A stretch of 64,000 nucleotides of DNA, taken from NCBI RefSeq assembly GCF_014023275.1, contig NZ_CP054698.1, positions 4,092,001-4,156,000 of the forward strand. Reading direction: 5' to 3'. Shown here one piece after another: positions 55,241-64,000 of this stretch (positions are counted from its first letter, which is position 1; the number at the start of each line of letters is the position of its first letter). Below the pieces are notes generated by a model that was not told the origin of the DNA, ran no database searches, and saw only the letters and a list, made by a program, of their open reading frames with translations. A program made the position numbers and the translations under genes. The stretch is from Nostoc edaphicum CCNP1411. GTDB taxonomy: Bacteria; Cyanobacteriota; Cyanobacteriia; Cyanobacteriales; Nostocaceae.

Positions 55241-56056
55241 TCAGAGTAAAGAAAAAAGAGTTTCCCAATCAATTACAGGTGGTCTTTGTCCTTGGTTGAC
55301 TATTTCAAAAATTTTCCTAGAACTAGTTGGGTAAAAAAGGCATTCCACACAAGCATTTGCTACATCAATCCGGCTGGTATCACCCGCAAGTGTATCCCCA
55401 GTACCTATGACCACTCCGTATTTACCCCCAGTTTTTGCCTTGAGGAGGGTGTTGAGGTCGTATGAGGTATAGGGGCCGTCAATGAGGCGTCCTGGGCGGA
55501 TAATAGTGTAGGGTAATCCTGAATTAATAATGGACTCTTCACCCTTTTGTTTGGCATCTAACACACCAAAAGCATTAAGAATACTAAAAGGAAACTGATT
55601 TTTACGGAGAATTCCACAAGAAGAGACGAAAACGAATCGCTGCAAATTTCGGGGTGCTGCTGCTACTAGGTTGCTTACACCTTGAGCATCGACCTTTTCT
55701 GGACTATTCTTTGCTTTTGCTTGACTAGATTTGGGGTTAAGGAAAGTGATGCCCCATTCAAGCAAGTTCGGGGATTGCTCAAATTCCCATCGCTCAGAGG
55801 GAAAGGCAGTGGTTCCGGTACAATTTATGATGTGGGTGACATCTGGCATTGCGGCTGGCAGTGTAGCTGGCTGGCGGATGTCACCAACGGCAATTTCCAC
55901 TCTTTGGTTAAACATCTCTTCAGCTTTGGCGGCATTGCGTGTCAGTACACGAACTTTCACGCCCTTTTCTAGTAACTTGCCTACCACCAGTTGCCCTACT
56001 CCACCAGTAGCACCAGCAACTAGTACCAAATCTTCAACTGAATCAAAAGAAGTCAT
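55241..56056 (-). CDS. Atypical short-chain dehydrogenase (NmrA/Ycf39-like NAD(P)-binding)
   Basis: 271 residues with the dinucleotide motif LVAGATGGVGQLVVGKLL near the N-terminus, GDIRQPATLPAAMPDVTHIINCTGTT, FVFVSSCG and GLPYTIIRPGRLIDGPY. It lacks the classical YxxxK catalytic pair, as in atypical SDR5-type proteins (Ycf39/NmrA-like) that bind NAD(P) for assembly or sensing roles in cyanobacteria and plastids. Exact role unknown. Confidence 0.8.
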   Translation of the reverse strand: MTSFDSVEDLVLVAGATGGVGQLVVGKLLEKGVKVRVLTRNAAKAEEMFNQRVEIAVGDIRQPATLPAAMPDVTHIINCTGTTAFPSERWEFEQSPNLLEWGITFLNPKSSQAKAKNSPEKVDAQGVSNLVAAAPRNLQRFVFVSSCGILRKNQFPFSILNAFGVLDAKQKGEESIINSGLPYTIIRPGRLIDGPYTSYDLNTLLKAKTGGKYGVVIGTGDTLAGDTSRIDVANACVECLFYPTSSRKIFEIVNQGQRPPVIDWETLFSLL

Positions 56057-56140
56057 AAAGTGCTTTTAAGATAGTCTATTGTTAATCTACTCAAAAAATG
56101 CAATGTCGATGATCGGCTACCCCTACGTACATCGCCGAAA

Positions 56141-56363
56141 TAGGACTTCCAATAAAAAAATATCCAATTACTTTGAGGGCAGGGGAGCAGGGGGAGGGAG
56201 CAGGGAGCAGGGGGAGGGAAAGTCATTTTGAACGAATGAAATTAGACATCTGGTGAAAATTAATTCTGCGTTGCTCGAAAGCCTTGGTAGGGACAATTTA
56301 TGAATTGTCCCTACATCATTTTTGGAGATGTCTATTGGATAATTTATTTTTTGAAGTTCCCAT
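56141..56363. mobile_element. MITE-like element of about 220 bp
   Basis: Left GGACTTCCAATAAAAAAATA and right (complement) GGGAACTTCAAAAAATAAAT, both followed by TATCCAAT-type sequence, form degenerate inverted ends. Inside are nested AGACATCT repeats, the palindrome GGGACAATTTATGAATTGTC (56290-56309) and a GGAGCAGGG tract (56181-56217). 56364-56591 shows nothing else clear. Confidence 0.55.
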
Positions 56364-56591
56364 AGCTGCGATCGCAATTCTTATCGGTCAAAATCAGCCT
56401 CAGCGTTTTTCAGCCCATAGCTGCGACGCCGAATAGCCCGTCGTAGACATCCGCCAAATAGCGGAAATTGCGCCCGAATTGTTCGGTTCTACCACTGTCA
56501 CCAGTACACAAATGGCTATAACCTCTTAGGTAGTAGTGAAATGTCTACCCTAGACGCTGTTAGTCGCTCTTGAATTAAGGGGTAAAAGCCT

Positions 56592-58064
56592 GTGTACAAA
56601 TGGATATTGCCAAGCCTGAGCGAAATCTTGGCTGAAAATCAATCAAGTATAGCTGAATGTTCACCTGCCAAAGCAGAGCGGCAGTGGCGTGTCAGCCTAG
56701 CAGCGACGGAACATTTGCTATTAAAGACTTTAGCAACTGCCTCGGTTAACACAACCCAAGGATTAGTTTTAGCTGCACCTGCACCCTTATTTAGTCAGCC
56801 AAAACTGACTCAAAGCTTAGAAACAGTAACTTTTACGGCAAAACCATTTAACCCCTTGGCGCTGATGCCATTTCAGATGCCATGTGCGATGCCTGGGTTG
56901 GACTACGCCAACGAATCTGTAAATGAAGAAATTCCTCCTCATGAATCGGTACTTCCCTTACTACCTGCCGATCCACTAGGTGCTGAACAGTTTTGCTTAG
57001 TTTTTACGGATAAATTTAGATTAGTGCTGGTTTTAGCAACCCACAAAAACGGTAAAAAAACCTTTTCATTTTCTTTTGAGCCAGATGTAGTACAGCAAGC
57101 TTGGCGATCGCTAGGCGCAAGGGTAATGCTAGCTAATCCAGAGTTCTTTGCCCGCCTGGATGCATTGGTAGAACAGTATTCCCCGGTAGCACCAGACTAC
57201 CGCATGATGATTGAGTTTAGCCAGTTGTTGCTTCAAGAAGTAACAGAACCAGAAGAGACTAGAGACTCTTTACTAGGAACTGGAGACAAGGAGAATAACC
57301 CATGCCCAATCCCCAATCCCCAATGCCCAATCCCCACTGCCCAATCCCCAAATCCTGATGTAGAATTGCTCCAAGCCTTCGCTCACGAAGTCCGCACACC
57401 TTTAACCACGATTCGCACTATGACTCGTCTGCTGCTGAAACGGCGAGACTTAGATGCTAGCGTGATCAATCGCTTAAAAATTATCGATCACGAGTGTACC
57501 GAGCAAATTGACCGCATGGAGTTGCTGTTTAAGGCAGCAGAACTGGAAACTACTACCTCAGCAAAATCCTCAAAAACTCAACTTACGCCGATGTCTTTAG
57601 ATCAAGTGTTGCAGCAAAGTATTCCCCGTTGGGAACAAGCAGCACATCGGCGGAACTTAACTTTAAATGTTGTTTTACCCCAGCAATTACCAACAGTGGT
57701 TAGCAATCCCATGATGCTAGATCAGGTACTCACTGGTCTAATAGAGAATTTCACTCGCAGCTTACCCTCTGGTAGCCATATTCAAGTACAAGTTATCCCG
57801 GCTGGAGATCAACTGAAGTTACAATTATCGCCCCAATTTGGGTGCAAAGATTCCAATAAAGCCGCCACACCTGCAACACCACCAATTCGCAAAGCCCTTG
57901 GTCAACTGCTGATGTTCCAACCAGAAACGGGTACGATTAGTTTGAATATCGCCGCAACCAAACATTTATTCCAGGCGATCGGTGGCAAATTGATTGTACG
58001 CCAGCGTCCACACTATGGGGAAGTTTTGACGATTTTCTTGCCTTTAGAAGTTAGCAATAAATAG
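56592..58064 (+). CDS. Histidine-kinase-like protein with degenerate ATP-binding domain
   Basis: 490 residues, GTG start. The N-terminal about 225 residues are of unknown type. There follow a heptad-repeat-encoded linker (about 233-259) and a HisKA segment with His 265 (FAHEVRTPLTTIRTMTRLLL), then a C-terminal region resembling HATPase (LDQVLTGLIENF, GGKLIVRQRPHYGEVLTIFLPL). The N-box Asn, DxGxG and GxGLG motifs are all absent, so ATP binding is doubtful; it may be a phosphotransfer or scaffold pseudokinase. No response regulator is adjacent. Confidence 0.75.
   Translation: MYKWILPSLSEILAENQSSIAECSPAKAERQWRVSLAATEHLLLKTLATASVNTTQGLVLAAPAPLFSQPKLTQSLETVTFTAKPFNPLALMPFQMPCAMPGLDYANESVNEEIPPHESVLPLLPADPLGAEQFCLVFTDKFRLVLVLATHKNGKKTFSFSFEPDVVQQAWRSLGARVMLANPEFFARLDALVEQYSPVAPDYRMMIEFSQLLLQEVTEPEETRDSLLGTGDKENNPCPIPNPQCPIPTAQSPNPDVELLQAFAHEVRTPLTTIRTMTRLLLKRRDLDASVINRLKIIDHECTEQIDRMELLFKAAELETTTSAKSSKTQLTPMSLDQVLQQSIPRWEQAAHRRNLTLNVVLPQQLPTVVSNPMMLDQVLTGLIENFTRSLPSGSHIQVQVIPAGDQLKLQLSPQFGCKDSNKAATPATPPIRKALGQLLMFQPETGTISLNIAATKHLFQAIGGKLIVRQRPHYGEVLTIFLPLEVSNK
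57300..57355 (+). repeat. CCCCAAT heptads translated inside the kinase-like gene
   Basis: Consecutive CCCCAATCC/CCCAATG-type units run in frame, coding for a Pro/Asn/Gln-rich linker directly before the H-box. It is the same repeat family as at 9160-9290. Confidence 0.85.
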
Positions 58065-58350
58065 AAACCAGGAGTAAAGTCGCTTCGCTCCAATTAAAAA
58101 TTAAAAATTATTAATTAAAAATTGCAATCAGTCGGGGCTTGAACCCCCCACTGAAATCAATTAAAAAAAAGGTCAACAGTTAGGAGGCATATCATATCTG
58201 CATCAAAATACTTAAATATATAGCTAAGTGCTGAGTGCTGTACATGGATAACATGGATAGCGGGGCGTTGAGCCAGTGCTAAGTAAAAACCCAGTTATTT
58301 CAAGACTTTGAGGAATCAACACCGTCCTAATTTGTGTGACTCTAATAGAT

Positions 58351-58461
58351 CAATACAGTTCAGATAAGACCAAAACACTTGTAGAGACGGCGATTTATCG
58401 CGTCTGTCGGCGATTTATCGCGTCTCAAGAACCCACAATTTTGTACAATTAGCCCTTAACT
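58351..58461 (-). repeat. Dispersed repeat, copy 2, with internal tandem duplication
   Basis: The complement of 30500-30600 with the core GGCGATTTATCGCGTCT present twice in tandem, where the first copy has it once. The 58065-58350 part holds AAAAATTA tracts and a CGGGGCTTGAACCCCC hairpin. Confidence 0.8.
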
Positions 58462-58514
58462 GAACCGTCTTGATTTATAAATAGGCTCTAAGATTTTCGT
58501 TTCCTTAAGGACAA

Positions 58515-59207
58515 TCACGAAACTTCTTTGACCAGATAACCATCTTCCATATGAATTATCCGATCTGCAATATCTAAAATTCTATTGTCGTGAGTGACCA
58601 TTAAGATAGCACAATTCTGTTCTTTAGCTAGTTGCTGCATCAAGGTGACAACATCTCGTCCTGTCTTACTGTCTAAAGCTGCTGTCGGTTCATCAGCTAA
58701 AACTAATTTGGGATGACTTACTAAAGCACGAGCAATGGCTACCCGTTGTTTTTGTCCTCCAGAAAGATCAGACGGATAATAATTTACTCTATTCTCCAAT
58801 TTCACAGCACCGAGTATAGCTTCTGATTTTTTGCGAGCTTCTAATTCAGGAATATTTTTGTGTAATTCAAGTGACATTTGAACATTCTGTCTCGCTGTTA
58901 AGAAATCTAGCAAGTTGTGAGCTTGAAAAATGTAGCCAATATGCCGACGTACTTGAACTAATTGCTGATTAGTAGCTCCATAAAGCTCCTGACCGATAAA
59001 TTTCAAACTTCCTTCTTGGACAGAACGTAACCCACCAATTAAAGTCAGTAAAGTTGTTTTTCCTGAACCTGATGGCCCAGTCATAATCACAATTTCTCCA
59101 TACTTGATATTAAAATTAATATCAGATAATACCTGACTTCGTATTTTTTTCTCCCCGAAGTAGTGATTAAGATTTTCTATGGTGACAATGAATTTTTGTT
59201 TAAGCAT
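58515..59207 (-). CDS. devA: DevA-type ABC exporter ATPase
   Basis: 230 residues, a single ABC domain: Walker A GPSGSGKTT, Q-loop YIFQAHNLLDFLTARQNV, signature LSGGQKQRVAIARAL, Walker B LVLADEPTAALD. It is the ATPase of a DevBCA-type efflux pump, which in Anabaena exports heterocyst glycolipids with TolC. Nostoc genomes hold several paralogues, so the substrate is not fixed. Third gene of the operon; it starts 23 bp after devC. Confidence 0.85.
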   Translation of the reverse strand: MLKQKFIVTIENLNHYFGEKKIRSQVLSDINFNIKYGEIVIMTGPSGSGKTTLLTLIGGLRSVQEGSLKFIGQELYGATNQQLVQVRRHIGYIFQAHNLLDFLTARQNVQMSLELHKNIPELEARKKSEAILGAVKLENRVNYYPSDLSGGQKQRVAIARALVSHPKLVLADEPTAALDSKTGRDVVTLMQQLAKEQNCAILMVTHDNRILDIADRIIHMEDGYLVKEVS

Positions 59208-59230
59208 TTTATTTATACACTAGATTTCAT

Positions 59231-60403
59231 CTAGAAAATATCTGCTGGATCTACATTTCGGAGTTTATTTGTAGATAAAAACCCCGAAGTTAAACACATT
59301 AATGTAGCTGAGATTAATACTAAGATGGCTTTATCTGTAGTCATGATAACTGGTAATTTAGTAGCATTTTTTGATACATCATATAGGGCTATAGATATAG
59401 CTAAACCCGGAACATAACCTAGAGATGCTAAAATTAAAGCTTGTTGAAAAACTACACTTAATAAATATTTATTTTTGAATCCCATTGCTTTTAAAGTTGC
59501 ATATTCAGTTAAATGACTAGAAATATTACTATAAAGTATTTGATAAACAACGATTACACCAACAACAAACCCCATTAAAACCATCAAATTAAATACGAAC
59601 CCAATAGGTGTTCTAAGAGACCAATAGTCTTTTTCCAAAGCAATAAAGTCTTTGCGGGTAATAACTCTTACATCTTTGGGTAACTTGGCTGATAAATCTG
59701 CTAAAACTTTTTGGGGGTTAGCACCAGGTTTTAGTTTAATTAATCCTATATCTATCTTTTGTACCGGACGATCTTGAAATATTCGCAGAAACGTTGAAGA
59801 ACTAACGATTAAATTTCCATCAACACCAAAAGAAGGCCCTAGTTTAAATAAACCACCAATTTTAACTCTGTAACCAACTAATCCGGTATAGCTAAATATT
59901 TCAACTTTTATATCTTTTCCTTGCTCAAAATCTTTAGCGATCGCACCAAATTCTGGTCGAGAATCGCGGTCGAACAAAACGATATTAGGGATTCTGATTA
60001 GATTGAGTTTTTCTTCGATATTTGGAAACTTAAAAATTGATCTAACTGGATCAAAGCCAAGCACATATAGTGGAAATTTCAGACCATTGTTAGGGTTTTT
60101 AAACTTAGCAAATTGTACATATAAAGGGCTAACTGATTCTACACTATCAAAACCTAACACCTGATATAAATTTGAACGAAAAAAACTTTGGTTTGATGTT
60201 AGAGATTTATACTGGGCACTAATTAAAAATAAGTCCCCTTCTAGATTTTTATGCAACTGGGTAGCACTATCATAGAGGGCAGCTTGGAAACCGATTTGCA
60301 TAAACATTAGAACTGCAACAAAAGCAATTCCAGCTAAAGCTACAAGAAAGCGAATTTTTTGTCGAGCTAATTGTAGCCAAGCTAAGGGGATATTGAGAAT
60401 CAT
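59231..60403 (-). CDS. devC: DevC-type ABC exporter permease
   Basis: 390 residues, MacB/FtsX-like topology: one N-terminal membrane helix (about 15-40), a large extracytoplasmic domain (about 45-270, including LGFDPVRSIFKFPNIEEKL and LGPSFGVDGNLIVSSSTFLRIF) and three C-terminal helices (about 275-385) with EYATLKAMGFKNKYL. It matches DevC in length and in its position between devB and devA. It forms the inner-membrane channel of the efflux pump. Confidence 0.85.
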   Translation of the reverse strand: MILNIPLAWLQLARQKIRFLVALAGIAFVAVLMFMQIGFQAALYDSATQLHKNLEGDLFLISAQYKSLTSNQSFFRSNLYQVLGFDSVESVSPLYVQFAKFKNPNNGLKFPLYVLGFDPVRSIFKFPNIEEKLNLIRIPNIVLFDRDSRPEFGAIAKDFEQGKDIKVEIFSYTGLVGYRVKIGGLFKLGPSFGVDGNLIVSSSTFLRIFQDRPVQKIDIGLIKLKPGANPQKVLADLSAKLPKDVRVITRKDFIALEKDYWSLRTPIGFVFNLMVLMGFVVGVIVVYQILYSNISSHLTEYATLKAMGFKNKYLLSVVFQQALILASLGYVPGLAISIALYDVSKNATKLPVIMTTDKAILVLISATLMCLTSGFLSTNKLRNVDPADIF

Positions 60404-60548
60404 TTGGTAAACCTCAAGGATAGAAATTAGACTAAATTGAGGGAAAGTGCTTTGTTTAAATCAAGATTTTTTAGCGTGTCTTAATTACAAATTAATCTTA
60501 GGCAATTTAGGAATATTTTGTGAGTTAAAAAAGCTCTCTTGAGAAGTA

Positions 60549-61754
60549 TTAAATATCAATCATTACCTCCACCTGCAAATCAGTAAAACCAGCGATTTGC
60601 TGGTTGTCTTCCATATCTTCAATACGAATTTTTACATCAACTATTTTGTTGTCAGTATCTGCTTGAGGATTGCTATTAAAGATATTTTGTTTGCCAATTT
60701 GCAAACCAATATCTGCGACTTTCCCTCGTAATTTCCCTGGCAACGCATCGCTAGTAATAATGGCAGACTGACCGAGACGCACTTTTTTAATATCAGTTTC
60801 ATAGACTTCTGCTACCACATACATCTGTTGTGTACGACCTAAATCAGCTATTCCTGTATTGCCGATAACTTCTCCAGGCCAAGCATTAATTTTCATGATT
60901 TGCCCGGTTATAGGCGATCGCACAATACTTAAATCCCACTCTGCCTTAGCCTGGTTAACTGAGGCTACTGCACTTTCAACATCAGCTTGGGCTGCTGCTA
61001 TATCGGTAGGACGAATCTCAGCAATACTTTTGAGTCTGGCTTTGGCCTCAGTTAACTGCTTTTGCAGACTTTCTACAGTGCGATTGAGAGAAGCCCTAGC
61101 TTCATTGAGTTGCTGTTGAACTGTATCTACTCGTAAACGTTTAGTATCTGCGTCGGAAGCTGAAATCGCTCCGTCTTTGTATAACTGTTGATATCGTTGA
61201 TTTTCGCTTTCAGCATTTTGCCACTCAGCCTCTAAACGAGCGATCGTTGCTTGTTGTGCAGAGGTTTCTCCACGCAACTCAGCTTCTAAACGAGCAATGG
61301 TTGCTTTTTGTGCAGAGATATCTCCAGCTTTTGCACCAGCTTTTACCTGGTTGAGACTAGCTTGGGCAACTAGGACTTGTTGCTGGGCTTTTTCTAGGGC
61401 TGCAAGACGAGGAAAATAACTGTCTAGAATTGCAACTACTTGCCCCTGTCGTACCCTATCTCCTTTATTTACCATGAGTTTTGTGACCCTTACACCCCCT
61501 TGGGATTCTGGGGCCGACAGACGAATAACTTCTCCTTGAGGTTCTAAACGTCCTAAAGCAGCAATAGCAGTCATTTTAGGAGAACTATTTGGGGTAGCTA
61601 AAGGCTCAACTTTCGAGGATAACTGAAATCGTGAAAATGTATAGAAAGTAACAGCACCAGTCGCTACAGCCATAGTAGTTGCTAACATGACCGGCCACCA
61701 ACCTACAGGTTTGATGAATGGTTTTATAAATGACTGTTTTTGTTTTTGTACCAT
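60549..61754 (-). CDS. devB: DevB-type membrane fusion protein (HlyD family)
   Basis: 401 residues: one N-terminal membrane anchor (about 18-38), a lipoyl half-domain (GGVRVTKLMVNKGDRVRQGQVVAILD), a long coiled coil (about 110-250) and the second lipoyl/beta-barrel half (IVRSPITGQIMKINAWPGEV). It bridges the DevCA complex to outer-membrane TolC across the periplasm. The coiled coil contains a direct internal repeat (AQKATIARLEAEL then AQQATIARLEAEW). First gene of the devBCA unit, 145 bp before devC. Confidence 0.85.
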   Translation of the reverse strand: MVQKQKQSFIKPFIKPVGWWPVMLATTMAVATGAVTFYTFSRFQLSSKVEPLATPNSSPKMTAIAALGRLEPQGEVIRLSAPESQGGVRVTKLMVNKGDRVRQGQVVAILDSYFPRLAALEKAQQQVLVAQASLNQVKAGAKAGDISAQKATIARLEAELRGETSAQQATIARLEAEWQNAESENQRYQQLYKDGAISASDADTKRLRVDTVQQQLNEARASLNRTVESLQKQLTEAKARLKSIAEIRPTDIAAAQADVESAVASVNQAKAEWDLSIVRSPITGQIMKINAWPGEVIGNTGIADLGRTQQMYVVAEVYETDIKKVRLGQSAIITSDALPGKLRGKVADIGLQIGKQNIFNSNPQADTDNKIVDVKIRIEDMEDNQQIAGFTDLQVEVMIDI

Positions 61755-62066
61755 AATTTTAATGAGGGAATGAAGCCCCCCTTCAAAAGGGGGGTCGAGG
61801 GGATCTTCCGAAGCCAGATATCACTAACACTAAGGGTATTGATTCATCAATCTATTAGTAGAATCAAACCCCTGTGCAAAGTCACTAATCATTAGTTATT
61901 AGTCCAAGATAAATCACACCCACTCCTGAAGGTGATTTGAATTAGTCCGATGAAAGACAAAGTTTTTCCACCCACAAGGAACGAGGTATGCACTAATGAC
62001 CAATGACTACTTAATCAACTTTCGGTAGAGCCATTTAGTACTTTATGCATCTAATCAGAGATAGAT

Positions 62067-62390
62067 CTATTTGTTTAGCACTACCTCTTTTTTATTTTTA
62101 ACGATCGCCAAGTATTCGCTGCGAGTTCCATCTATGCGATAGTGGTCGCAAATTTGGCAGAGCTTCAAAATATCCAATCGACTAAATACTTTTTGATGCT
62201 CAATGCCGTTGTCATTTCTCCATCGCCAGAAAGTTGTCCGATCAATGCGGCGATTACTTTCTGGCCATCTTCGTCTGGATAAAAAATCTACTAGTTCCTC
62301 TTCAAAAAACGAGTAGCCTTTTGGTAACTTCAGGAGTTCTTCTCTTAACTTAATTAGCGGTATGAGTGGATCTAGCTCAGATAGTCTCAT
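62067..62390 (-). CDS. Hypothetical 107-residue protein upstream of devBCA
   Basis: Soluble and rich in Arg and Leu. FLSRRRWPESNRRIDRTTFWRWRNDNGIEHQ could be a DNA-binding helix region and FSRLDILKLCQICDHYRI a following helix pair, but I do not recognise a family. Same strand as devB, 312 bp upstream; that gap holds a CCCCCTTCAAAAGGGGGG palindrome and a short heptad remnant. A regulator of the efflux operon is conceivable (inference). Confidence 0.5.
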   Translation of the reverse strand: MRLSELDPLIPLIKLREELLKLPKGYSFFEEELVDFLSRRRWPESNRRIDRTTFWRWRNDNGIEHQKVFSRLDILKLCQICDHYRIDGTRSEYLAIVKNKKEVVLNK

Positions 62391-63496
62391 GCCAGCAAGC
62401 CCTTATATTTTCGTGACAGTAAAATTATGCAGAACGCTTCATACAATACGGGTCATCGCATTAAATTGCATTGTCATACTGTGCGTTTATGAATATATAG
62501 AGGAACCAGCAAATCAGGTGAATTTATATTTATCTTCTCCCTATTGATCTATCTCTAGGCATTCTTAAACAAACAGTATTGAATTACATCATTTAATCAC
62601 TTACGATAAACGGAATGATACTCAATTGCAACCCACATGCAACATTGTTGATGATAAATGGCCAGTAATATTTTCGGCATAAATCATAAATAATGTTTGC
62701 AATTCTTTATCACTTTTTAACATTTTTATATCCTTTGTATTATTCAGCATATTGAAATAAGTCTTTGATTTGTGATTGATTTTTTGTTAACTAGAGTTTT
62801 TCATTCCTTAGATATAGCTACTAGTGGCTATTGTGACATTGTGGCAAATGTATTTTTTTTACACTAATAACTTTTGAAAAAATTAGCTTATTGATTAATG
62901 CATAATTTATTAAACAAATAAATCAACTTGTGGATAGATGTAAAAGCTATGGCAGCAATTCACAGATACCCAATTTTTGTAAGAAGATGATTACCTGTGT
63001 CTTTTAATACGCCAATAAATTACATACAGTCTAACTTGGTTGATCAATTAATGCTTTTTATTAGCACTTAACCTTCTTCTATCACTTTAGGCATAGTAAA
63101 CATTTGAAGATAAAATTCACATGCCTGATACGTAGAAAAAATAGCTGTTCACTTTAACTAGACTTCTCAAACTATAAAAGAAGTCTTACGTGAATGACGA
63201 AAAATTGAATTGGAGTCGCAACATCTTAAACAAGATGAACTATCAGGACAATATTTGACAGCGAATTAGACCTTGCTTATGCCGTAATCAATGGAATTAA
63301 AGCGAGGAGAGAAATAGGAAAATACAGTATATAACGTATTAAATTTAACTCTTGCTATCAGCTTTAACTTTTTGTTACATAGTTATAAAATTCTACACCG
63401 ACTTACTTAATTCAATGAGAATGATTGAAACGAAGATATATGCAATTTATATGCAATTTATAAAATGTATTTTTACTATGTGACATACTAATTGAA
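62391..63496. other. Long AT-rich gap
   Basis: About 1.1 kb without a credible gene. Near 63180-63334 two neighbouring frames give protein-like stretches (ELESQHLKQDELSGQYLTA, then ELDLAYAVINGIKARREIGK) separated by a shift, perhaps a decayed small gene. Otherwise I see nothing. Confidence 0.35.
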
Positions 63497-63838
63497 ATGA
63501 GTTTTAATAATTATGTGAGTGAAAGCGATCGCCCTCCAAAGACCCTAGATAAAATGAAACTACAGCGATTCATGCTCTCATTGCCAAGCTTTGATAACCA
63601 GCGACTGATTTTTCATTCAGCTCGCCAGACTCTTCGCAAAGCTGAAATGGCCCGCGTCGCGGTGCGTGAATGGCTCAATCAACATGATTGTGAGCTAGAA
63701 GAGTGGAAAAGTAAAAAAGCTTCTGAGTTGGGAATTAGTATTAGTAGACTTGAACAAAAGCTATTAGCTGCTGCTCAACATCAGGCGATAACAAGTAAAG
63801 GAGAAAACAATTCTAATCCAGACGAAGATTCTGCATAA
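63497..63838 (+). CDS. Hypothetical 113-residue helical protein
   Basis: I do not recognise it. It is predicted soluble and helical: a central amphipathic region (LQRFMLSLPSFDNQRLIFHSARQTLRKAEMARVAVREWLNQHDCELEEWKSKKASELGISISRLEQKLL) and a polar, acidic tail. There is HIP1 in the frame. No adjacent gene helps. 63839-64000 shows nothing. Confidence 0.55.
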   Translation: MSFNNYVSESDRPPKTLDKMKLQRFMLSLPSFDNQRLIFHSARQTLRKAEMARVAVREWLNQHDCELEEWKSKKASELGISISRLEQKLLAAAQHQAITSKGENNSNPDEDSA

Positions 63839-64000
63839 GTTAATGCTTAGATGCTGATTCACTTACCTGATGCTAGCTAATAAATGTGTAACCAAAACTA
63901 TAGTACTGTTAATTTGAAGTTGCCTACAAAGTTGTGTTTGACAATATTTCATGTGGTAACACTTATCTCGTCTTATGTAAGTTGCATATCAATTGAAATG

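Noticed and set aside
58128..58152. Sequence with GGGGGTTCAAGCCCC on the minus strand, like a tRNA T-arm
   Set aside because: The stem does not pair as a 5-bp T-stem with a 7-base loop and no acceptor, D or anticodon arms are present; it looks like a common hairpin repeat.

Overview
The window looks like chromosome of a filamentous, heterocyst-forming cyanobacterium of the Nostoc/Anabaena group. The basis is: the octamer GCGATCGC (HIP1) scattered throughout; heptanucleotide tandem repeats of the ATGACCA, CCCCAAT and GCCTATT type; a fraC-fraD-fraE filament-integrity operon; a devB-devC-devA type exporter operon; a high-light-inducible protein; nrtD; and a PAM68-like photosystem II assembly gene next to rpsO. 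All identifications come from reading the sequence; no database search was run.

Layout. 1-3.3 kb: end of a nitrate-uptake operon (nrtD), a YbjN-like gene, a frameshifted IS630-type transposon and a 195-bp MITE. 3.3-6.3 kb: a CIRCE-like operator before an unrecognised gene, an ATP-grasp ligase, a small conserved gene and a gene remnant. 6.7-12 kb: a membrane LOV/PAS/GAF hybrid histidine kinase overlapping a REC-GGDEF regulator. 12-16.7 kb: a duplicated CobO-like ATPase, fraCDE and a pentapeptide-repeat protein. 17-22 kb: an asparagine-synthetase-like protein, an amidase and a flavin monooxygenase, with a MITE between the last two that encodes the ends of both. 22-25 kb: a secreted DUF3011-like repeat protein and CRISPR array 1. 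25-30 kb: a small hypothetical gene, a MITE with intact target duplication, an HLIP gene with an HLR1 operator, a kinase remnant plus OmpR-type regulator, a small RHH-like protein, a TxlA/HCF164-type thioredoxin and a GAF-GGDEF cyclase. 30-37 kb: repeats, a PvdE/SyrD-type ABC exporter, a B12-binding radical SAM enzyme, aroF, PAM68-like gene and rpsO. 37.6-40.1 kb: CRISPR array 2. 40-49 kb: a KaiB-fusion protein, an SH3/peptidoglycan-binding protein, wecB, a small membrane protein, pilT, a medium-chain dehydrogenase, a GNAT enzyme and a TPR protein. 49-58 kb: a GNAT fragment, an ABC exporter, an acetoacetate-decarboxylase-like protein, dnaK, an SDR and a kinase-like protein with degenerate ATP-binding motifs. 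58-64 kb: devBCA and two small unrecognised genes.

The two CRISPR arrays (20 and 32 full repeats) have related 37-bp repeats, share a roughly 240-bp leader and are both read on the minus strand, but no cas gene lies in the window. The strongest unusual signals are ways in which repeats and small transposons have become working parts of genes: MITE-encoded C-termini of two convergent genes, heptad repeats translated in frame inside two histidine kinases, and a heptad repeat that supplies the fraE start codon. Regulatory highlights are an exact HLR1 match before the HLIP gene and a 17/18 CIRCE match before an unknown gene. I found no rRNA or tRNA genes.
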